From JANPBY01 sp963805505 (GTDB lineage: Bacteria; Actinomycetota; Actinomycetes; DATJPE01), in the NCBI GenBank assembly GCA_963805505.1, contig CAWDUP010000007.1, positions 992,001-1,056,000 on the forward strand: a stretch of DNA of 64,000 bases, given 5' to 3'. Below the pieces are notes generated by a model, which ran no database searches, had not been told where the DNA came from, and saw only the letters and a list, made by a program, of their open reading frames with translations. How positions within the stretch are numbered: the stretch's first letter is position 1; the number at the start of each line of letters is the position of its first letter. Shown here in pieces: positions 59,332 through 64,000 of this stretch. Both the position numbers and the translations under genes were made by a program.

Positions 59332-60588
59332 TCAGGCGTCGGCGAGCGCGTCGAGCTCGACCGGCTTGCCGTCGGAGTCGACGACTGCTGCGGCCTCAAG
59401 GACCTTGGCCAGGGCCTTGGCGCGTACGACCTCCGCCATGATGGCGGGAACCTGACCGGCCTCGACCAACGCCTGTGCGAAGGCGTCGGGGGTCATGCCG
59501 TAGCGGGGGGCCTGCCGGATGAGGTATTCGGAGAGCTCGCCCTCCTCGGGCTCGAGCTCCTCCTTGGCCACGATCTCGTCGAGGACGAACTGCGCGGCCA
59601 AGTTCTTGCGGGTTGACTCGACGAACTGCTCACGGTGCTCGTCGTCGCCGTGCCCGTCGCCGAAGTGCGACTCGACCTCAGCGTCGACCAGCGCCTCCGG
59701 TAGGGGCACCTCCACGAGGGTCAACAGCTTCTCCAGGACGGCGTCGCGCGCTTCCACGCCCTGCTGCATCCGCTTCACCCGACCGAGCCGCTCGCGCAGG
59801 TCGTCGCGCAACTCATCGAGGGTGTCGAACTCGCTGGCCAGCTGGGCGAAGTCGTCGTCCAGCGCGGGCAGCTCTCGCTCGCGAACCGCCTTGACTGAAA
59901 CCGTCAGGTCCGCATCGGCCTCGACGCCGTCGTTCAGCGGCGCGGTGAACGTCGCCTCCTCACCGGCGCTGAGGCCAACCACTACGGCATCGAGTCCGTC
60001 GAGCAGGCTCTCGCTACCCACCTCGTAGGACATCCCAGCCGCGGTGGCGTCCTCGATCGGCTCGCCGTCCCGACTTGCTGCCAGGTCGATGGTGAGGAAG
60101 TCGCCTGTCTCGGCGGGCCGTTCCACTGTCGTCAGCGAGCCAAACCTGGCTCGCAGTGCCTCGACCTGCTCGTCGACGTCGTCGTCGCTCACGCTGACCG
60201 CGTCCACCTCGATCTCCAGGCCGGCATAGTCAGGCAAGGTGATGTCGGGGCGGCAGTCGACCTCGGCCGTGAACTTCAGGTCGGTGCCGTCGGCGAACTC
60301 GGTCACGTCCACCTCTGGCTGTCCGAGAGCGCGCACCTCGTGCTCGCGGACCGCCGCGTTGTAGGCGTCTGGCAGATGAGCGTTGATCGCTTCTTCCAGA
60401 ACCACGCCACGGCCGAACCGCTGGTCGATAAGGGACGCCGGCACCCTTCCTTTGCGGAACCCGGGCACCTGCACCTGGGCGCCGATGCGCTTGTAGGCCT
60501 CCTCGAGGCTGGGCTTGAGCTCGTCGAACGGGACCTCGACGGTCAGCCGTACGCGGGTCGGGCTCAGGGTCTCGACGTCGCTCTTCAC
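59332..60588 (-). CDS. tig: Trigger factor chaperone
   Basis: 418 residues. Ribosome-binding domain with the signature VQVPGFRKGRVPASLIDQRF (GFRxGxxP) near residue 38-57, a PPIase-like FKBP domain (AETGDFLTIDLAASRDGEPI, SLLDGLDAVVVGLSAGEEAT) around 155-245, and a helical C-terminal chaperone domain. It binds nascent chains at the L23 exit site. In this lineage tig precedes clpP1-clpP2-clpX, linking folding with proteolysis. tRNA-Pro lies 75 bp upstream on the same strand. Confidence 0.97.
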   Translation of the reverse strand: MKSDVETLSPTRVRLTVEVPFDELKPSLEEAYKRIGAQVQVPGFRKGRVPASLIDQRFGRGVVLEEAINAHLPDAYNAAVREHEVRALGQPEVDVTEFADGTDLKFTAEVDCRPDITLPDYAGLEIEVDAVSVSDDDVDEQVEALRARFGSLTTVERPAETGDFLTIDLAASRDGEPIEDATAAGMSYEVGSESLLDGLDAVVVGLSAGEEATFTAPLNDGVEADADLTVSVKAVRERELPALDDDFAQLASEFDTLDELRDDLRERLGRVKRMQQGVEARDAVLEKLLTLVEVPLPEALVDAEVESHFGDGHGDDEHREQFVESTRKNLAAQFVLDEIVAKEELEPEEGELSEYLIRQAPRYGMTPDAFAQALVEAGQVPAIMAEVVRAKALAKVLEAAAVVDSDGKPVELDALADA

Positions 60589-60663
60589 GGTGCTTTGACG
60601 CTCCTGGTCATGGGTCTCGGTCGTTCTCGGGCTGGATCTGTGACAGGTCGATACGTTCTGGGG

Positions 60664-60736
60664 TCGGGGCGGGGAGACTCGAACTCCCGATTTCCTGCCC
60701 CCAAAGCAGGCGCGCTAGCCACTACGCCACGCCCCG
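60664..60736 (-). tRNA. tRNA-Pro (anticodon UGG)
   Basis: Minus-strand body begins CGGGGCGTGGCGTAGTGG; anticodon stem CCTGC/GCAGG holds loop TTTGGGG, so the anticodon is TGG. The T-arm is GGGAGTTCGAGTCTCCC and the acceptor CGCCCCG-A. The next genomic bases are CCC, so CCA is not encoded. Confidence 0.95.
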
Positions 60737-60842
60737 GCGGGTGCGCGGCCATGCTACGGGACCGACGTACGTCGACGCGAAATCGCCAGCCGCTCGGGGC
60801 CGGGCACCCGATCGGGATCGTCTACGCTGAACCCCGCACCTT

Positions 60843-60916
60843 GCGGGTGTAGCTCAATGGCAGAGCCCCAGCCTTCCAAGCTGGCCATGCCGGTTCGATC
60901 CCGGTCACCCGCTCCA
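60843..60916 (+). tRNA. tRNA-Gly (anticodon UCC), integration target
   Basis: GCGGGTGTAGCTCAATGG starts the gene. The anticodon stem CCAGC/GCTGG holds loop CTTCCAA, giving UCC. The T-arm reads CCGGTTCGATCCCGG, the acceptor CACCCGC-T, and CCA is encoded (60914-60916). A tyrosine integrase gene starts 153 bp beyond its 3' end, so this is the probable attachment site. Confidence 0.95.
60896..60916 (+). other. Putative attachment-site end (attL/attB core) in tRNA-Gly 3' half
   Basis: The 3' part of tRNA-Gly next to the integrase is the usual crossover region for integrases of this class. I found no second copy of the tRNA 3' end between 60917 and 64000, so the other end must lie beyond the right edge or be lost. 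Boundaries are approximate. Confidence 0.4.
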
Positions 60917-61051
60917 CATCGAACACGCAGGTCAACGGCCTGTGACGGTTTCGCGCCAGCCCGGAGGCAAACCTCGCGTGCCCTATCCGTGCCCCAACGG
61001 GGCCACGGCGCAAGTCCCGGTCGGACCGGGTCTTGGGGCCTTCCATGCACA

Positions 61052-61065
61052 CCTCCCATTGGAGG
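61052..61065 (+). promoter_or_regulatory. Small hairpin sequestering the integrase ribosome binding site
   Basis: CCTCC-CATT-GGAGG folds with the Shine-Dalgarno GGAGG as its 3' arm, 4 bp before the integrase ATG. The stem is only 5 bp but all pairs except two are G-C. Confidence 0.4.
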
Positions 61066-61069
61066 GCTC

Positions 61070-62236
61070 ATGGCAAGGCGAGATTTCGGCACGGTGCGGC
61101 GGCTGCCGTCCGGGCGCTGGCAGGCGAGGTACCGCGTGCCTTCCGGCGACCGCTTCACGGCTGAGCGGACGTTCGCGACCCGCGCTGAGGCGACGTCCTA
61201 CCTGGCCGGGGTGCAGTCGGACCTCGACCGTGGTGCGTACGTCGATCCGACGGCCAGCAGCGAGACGTTCGGTGACTACGCGACGACCTGGCTGGCCCAG
61301 CGCGCCGACCTCCGGCCGAGGACCGCCGAGTTGTACGAGGGACTGCTGAACCGGCACCTGCTCCCGCACCTGGGCACTGTGCCACTGGGGCGACTGACCC
61401 CGGCCGTGGTCCGCCGATGGCACGCCGGCCGGCTTCAGGCCGGGGTCGGGCGGTCGACCGTGGCCAAGGCCTACCGGCTGCTCAAGACCATTCTCAACAC
61501 CGCTGTGGTCGACGAGGTGCTCGTCCGCAACCCTTGCCTGCTCCGCGGGGCGGGCAGCGAGCGGACGCCGGAGCGAGTGCCTCCTACGTTGCTCGAAGCT
61601 CATGCCCTCGCCGACGCGATCCAGCCGCGTTGGCGGATGCTCGTCCTGCTCGCGACCTGGTCCGGGCTGCGCTGGGGGGAGCTGGTCGCGCTACGGCGCG
61701 GAAGCGTCGACCTCACCCACGGCCGGCTCACGGTCACCGACCAGCTGGTGGAGACCGCCCACGGGGTGCAGCTCGGACCACCCAAGACGGATGCCGGACG
61801 TCGCACCGTCCATCTGCCGCCGCATCTGCTGCCTGAACTCAGCGAGCATCTCGACCGCTGGGTTGGGGCAGAGCCGGATGCGTGGCTGTTCTGCGGCCCG
61901 CTCGGTGCGCCCCTGGTCCGGCGGAACTTCACGGTCCACTGGACCCGCTGCCGGACCGAGGTGGGCCTCGCCGGCGTCCGGTTCCACGACCTCCGCCACC
62001 TCTCGGCCACGCTCGCCGCGACGACGGGGGCGACGACCCGGGAGCTCATGGCGCGTATGGGGCACTCCTCCCCGCGAGCGGCGCTGATCTACCAGCACGC
62101 CGCCGCAGACCGCGACCGAGCCGTAGCCGAGGCCATGTCAGGGCTGGTGCCCTCGACGGCCGTTGGAGTCGGCCCGACTCGATCGCGTCGTCGCCACGGA
62201 GCCGGCCCTGGCCAGCTCAGCCTGGCCGACGCATGA
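61070..62236 (+). CDS. int: Tyrosine-type site-specific integrase
   Basis: 388 residues from ATG at 61070 with GGAGG upstream. The N-terminal arm-binding-type region GTVRRLPSGRWQARYRVPSG is followed by a core-binding domain (FGDYATTWLAQRADLRPRTA). The catalytic domain has Arg in WSGLRWGELVALRRGSV near 201, HxxR in RFHDLRHLSATLAATTG (306-309), and LMARMGHSSPRAALIYQHA with Tyr near 341. All catalytic residues are intact. It recombines the element with tRNA-Gly. The stop overlaps the next small gene by 4 bp (ATGA). Confidence 0.94.
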   Translation: MARRDFGTVRRLPSGRWQARYRVPSGDRFTAERTFATRAEATSYLAGVQSDLDRGAYVDPTASSETFGDYATTWLAQRADLRPRTAELYEGLLNRHLLPHLGTVPLGRLTPAVVRRWHAGRLQAGVGRSTVAKAYRLLKTILNTAVVDEVLVRNPCLLRGAGSERTPERVPPTLLEAHALADAIQPRWRMLVLLATWSGLRWGELVALRRGSVDLTHGRLTVTDQLVETAHGVQLGPPKTDAGRRTVHLPPHLLPELSEHLDRWVGAEPDAWLFCGPLGAPLVRRNFTVHWTRCRTEVGLAGVRFHDLRHLSATLAATTGATTRELMARMGHSSPRAALIYQHAAADRDRAVAEAMSGLVPSTAVGVGPTRSRRRHGAGPGQLSLADA

Positions 62237-62427
62237 ACTCCATCATGGCGACGCACTCCTCTTGCACCGAGTTCGATGCCGAGGTCGTCGAAGGCGTCGG
62301 ACCAAGCCACGGGCAAGACCACCAAGACTTGCTGACTCTTCTGGCTCACGAGGTTGCCGACAACTCAGGTTGTCCCGAAACGCGGCGGCGGAAAGCGAGT
62401 CGTACGTCAAGGGGAGGCACACGATGA
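62233..62427 (+). CDS. Hypothetical 64-residue protein coupled to the integrase
   Basis: ATG at 62233 overlaps the integrase stop (ATGA), and the stop at 62427 overlaps the next ATG (ATGA at 62424), so both junctions have the coupling signature. The protein MNSIMATHSSCTEFDAEVVE continues with DLLTLLAHEVADNSGC and a basic tail RRRKASRTSRGGTR. I recognise no excisionase HTH. It may regulate or accompany excision. Coding status rests on the two exact overlaps; composition alone would not support it. Confidence 0.5.
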   Translation: MNSIMATHSSCTEFDAEVVEGVGPSHGQDHQDLLTLLAHEVADNSGCPETRRRKASRTSRGGTR

Positions 62428-62888
62428 GCCGTCGAGGCGCCGCCGCCAAGGCACGGGACAGACGCCATCGAGCCGCGGTCGCTCTCCGGTCCCAGACCTC
62501 AGACAGATCCGCCACAGACATCCGATCCAGCGCTTCTGCCAACGAGGGCGACCATGCCGGGCACGGTCCCGAGCCGGTGGGCGCAGATGGGTCCTCGAGC
62601 ACTCCGCAGGCCTGGGCGCCACCACCGAGGACTCGACGCAGGCGGACGTCACGCAGAAGGGTCGACGCAGACCTCGACCCGCTCCGGCAGCTGGTGGTCG
62701 CTCGCGAAGCAGCCGCCCGGGACGTGGACGTCGAGGTTCGACGACTGCGTCGGTCCGGGGCCGGCTGGCCTGAGATTGCGAAGGTTCTCGGTGTCAGCCG
62801 TCAAGGCGCGCGACAGAAGTACCGGACAAGAAGTCGCTTGCAGCTGGATCGGATCGATCACGCAGATCCATCCAGGTCCGCCACCTGA
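62424..62888 (+). CDS. Small basic protein with C-terminal HTH
   Basis: 154 residues from ATG at 62424 with GGGGAGG upstream. The first ~95 residues are low-complexity Arg/Ser/Pro. The C-terminal part has VDADLDPLRQLVVAREAAAR, VEVRRLRRSGAGWPEIAKVL and GVSRQGARQKYR, an HTH of the kind in which a recognition helix follows GWPEIAKxLGVSRQ. This resembles short actinobacterial DNA-binding proteins. In the operon with the integrase it may regulate the element, possibly as an excision or repression factor. Confidence 0.65.
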   Translation: MSRRGAAAKARDRRHRAAVALRSQTSDRSATDIRSSASANEGDHAGHGPEPVGADGSSSTPQAWAPPPRTRRRRTSRRRVDADLDPLRQLVVAREAAARDVDVEVRRLRRSGAGWPEIAKVLGVSRQGARQKYRTRSRLQLDRIDHADPSRSAT

Positions 62889-62972
62889 CTCGACGTCAGT
62901 CTCACGCCAGCCCCACAGCAACCCACCCCAGCGGCGGCACGCTAACGGCACGTAGGTTCGGCTCGCTAGGAC

Positions 62973-63398
62973 TCAAGCGCCTGGCGGGAGACCAATGTCG
63001 GGTGGCAGAACCAGCAAGCCCGAAACGTCCTCACCCCCGCCCGAACTGTCCTGAACGGGAACGGTTGTTTGGAAGTGACAACTCGAACTGGGTCTCCGGT
63101 TTGGATCTCGTACAATGGTCAGGCCCCTGGACGGGTAAGCAGGACCGGAGAAGTCACTTCCGTCTCCGACTGGGGATGGCTCGCCTGCGTCTGGAAGTAC
63201 GCAGATGATTCCTTCCGCGCTGGGCGTGTTCGTGACGACTCCAACGAAGGTGGTGCTGATGGACGAGCCTGTCGAGGACTGGGCGTATCGCCATAACCAA
63301 GCACAGGCGAGTGCCAGCAACACCAGCAGCACAATCCCTGTGGCCTCCACCGCCCTCCTCGCAGGACGGGAGGGTGAAACACGTTGATCTATCGCCAC
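62973..63398 (-). CDS. Putative small membrane protein in the element
   Basis: 141 residues from GTG at 63398; the start is uncertain and the open frame runs to 63758. One strong transmembrane span (VEATGIVLLVLLALACAWLW) is preceded by positive residues (PSRPARR) and followed by an outer Ser/Thr/Pro region with two Cys (GIICVLPDAGEPSPVG, SSSCHFQTTVPVQDSSGG). No family recognised. The gene lies antisense to the other element genes in a stretch that is less GC-rich than the rest of the window. Confidence 0.45.
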   Translation of the reverse strand: MAIDQRVSPSRPARRAVEATGIVLLVLLALACAWLWRYAQSSTGSSISTTFVGVVTNTPSAEGIICVLPDAGEPSPVGDGSDFSGPAYPSRGLTIVRDPNRRPSSSCHFQTTVPVQDSSGGGEDVSGLLVLPPDIGLPPGA

Positions 63399-63537
63399 TC
63401 GGCACCCCCAGGAATGGGCCTCAACCTCGGTGCTTGAGTATGCGTCATTCGAAGGCTGCGGCGAGCGCGAATGCCGGTTATTGGTGCGCTGGCACACGCT
63501 CGGCTGCCTGAGTTGGGCCGGCTGGTGGTCGATCGAG

Positions 63538-63570
63538 TCAGAACCTGCTCTCTGCTTCTGGAGGTTCTGA
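63538..63570 (+). promoter_or_regulatory. Inverted repeat overlapping the ribosome binding site of the second recombinase
   Basis: TCAGAACCT (63538-63546) and AGGTTCTGA (63562-63570) are perfect 9-bp arms around a 15-nt loop. The right arm contains most of the GGAGG Shine-Dalgarno and the A of the ATG. The structure could hide the start in mRNA or be a recombinase/repressor site in DNA. Confidence 0.55.
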
Positions 63571-64000
63571 TGTCTGAGTCCGCGACCGTGATGATCCCCG
63601 AGTCGATGCCCCCGTTCGGCCCCGTTCAGCTCGCTGCCGCCGGGTTCCTGGCCCGCTACTCCGGGCGCACCCGCGACGCCTACGCCTTGGACCTGAAGAC
63701 GTACTTCGCTTGGTGCGCCACCCGGGGTACGGAGGTCTTCGCCATGACCCGCCCGCACGTCGAGGTGTACGTCCGTTGGATGGAGGAACAGCGCCGCTAC
63801 GCGCCGGCGACCACCGCCCGGCGGCTGTCGACGGTGGCCGGCTACTACCGCTTCGCGGTCATCGACGGCTACCTGGACCGCTCACCCGCCGAATACGTGC
63901 GGCGCCCCCACGTCCCCGAAGAGTCCCAAGTCCTCGGGCTGGACCGGATGCAGCTCGGCGCGCTGGTCGCGACCGCCCGCGCCTCCACGCCGGATGAGGC
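63570..64000 (+). CDS. Second tyrosine recombinase, 5' part only
   Basis: 143 codons from ATG at 63570 (GGAGG upstream), open to the window edge. The N-terminal core-binding SAM-like domain is clear: FLARYSGRTRDAYALDLKTY, FAWCATRGTEVFAMTRPHVE, RYAPATTARRLSTVAGYYRF, and EYVRRPHVPEESQVLGLDRM leads into the catalytic domain. It resembles XerC/D-like or transposon-type integrases. It is not homologous to the first integrase at the N-terminus. Completeness cannot be judged. Confidence 0.85.
   Translation, partial: MSESATVMIPESMPPFGPVQLAAAGFLARYSGRTRDAYALDLKTYFAWCATRGTEVFAMTRPHVEVYVRWMEEQRRYAPATTARRLSTVAGYYRFAVIDGYLDRSPAEYVRRPHVPEESQVLGLDRMQLGALVATARASTPDE

Noticed and set aside
62163..62423. Upstream extension of the HTH protein to an earlier ATG
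   Set aside because: It overlaps the integrase end in another frame with Arg-rich shadow sequence; ATG 62424 has a strong ribosome binding site and a 4-bp overlap.
60917..64000. attR copy of the tRNA-Gly 3' end
   Set aside because: I searched by eye for the T-arm/acceptor sequence and found no second copy within the window.

Overview
The window is a high-GC, gene-dense chromosomal segment from an actinobacterium. It carries the conserved actinobacterial block lepA / rpsT-holA-comEC-comEA / plsY-degV-leuS / rsfS-nadD / proA-proB-obgE-rpmA-rplU / rne / mreBCD-pbp2-rodA / ndk / folC-valS / clpX-clpP2-clpP1-tig. The order of housekeeping genes matches what I remember of the Mycobacterium tuberculosis Rv2404-Rv2462 region. 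A full MreB/C/D-PBP2-RodA set, TIGR03936/TIGR03960 proteins, DUF4233 and a SigE-family sigma factor suggest a mycelial or rod-shaped lineage such as Propionibacteriales/Nocardioidaceae or a relative. I cannot fix the genus from the sequence alone.

Layout. 1-7.2 kb is an accessory patch: the lepA 5' end, a lone MazF/PemK-like gene, an MFS exporter divergent from an ArsR-type regulator, a phosphotransferase, two DinB/DUF664 genes (the first frameshifted), a sigma/anti-sigma-like pair and a lipoprotein. 7.4-16.9 kb holds rpsT, DNA polymerase III delta, the DNA-uptake genes comEC/comEA, a methyltransferase, plsY, degV and leuS. leuS is preceded by a very short open frame with three consecutive Leu codons, then two hairpins ending in a U-tract, which together look like a transcription attenuator. 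16.9-23.4 kb has an OctT-like esterase, PPK2, a membrane diguanylate cyclase, tRNA-Ala and the gpgP-like/rsfS/LytR_C/nadD run. 23.5-29.9 kb has an oxidoreductase and proA, a 21-bp tandem repeat with a near-palindromic element, a conserved small protein, proB, obgE, rpmA and rplU.

29.9-33.4 kb is a thiamine-type ABC importer (ATPase, fused permease, lipoprotein) under a TPP riboswitch. 33.5-46.9 kb has two small genes, RNase E/G, the DUF2344/HIT/radical-SAM trio and the rod-shape cluster. 47.1-54.7 kb has ndk, an ABC-2 exporter, DUF4233, folC and divergent valS. 54.7-60.7 kb has a GNAT protein, a membrane protein, convergent clpX, clpP2, clpP1 and tig, with tRNA-Pro upstream of tig.

From tRNA-Gly(UCC) at 60843 to the right edge lies an apparent integrative element. 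It contains a tyrosine integrase next to the tRNA 3' end, two tightly coupled small genes, a putative membrane protein, and the 5' end of a second tyrosine recombinase. Both recombinase genes have inverted repeats that include the ribosome binding site. Genes are mostly packed with 4-bp ATGA/GTGA overlaps, so translational coupling is the dominant operon style.
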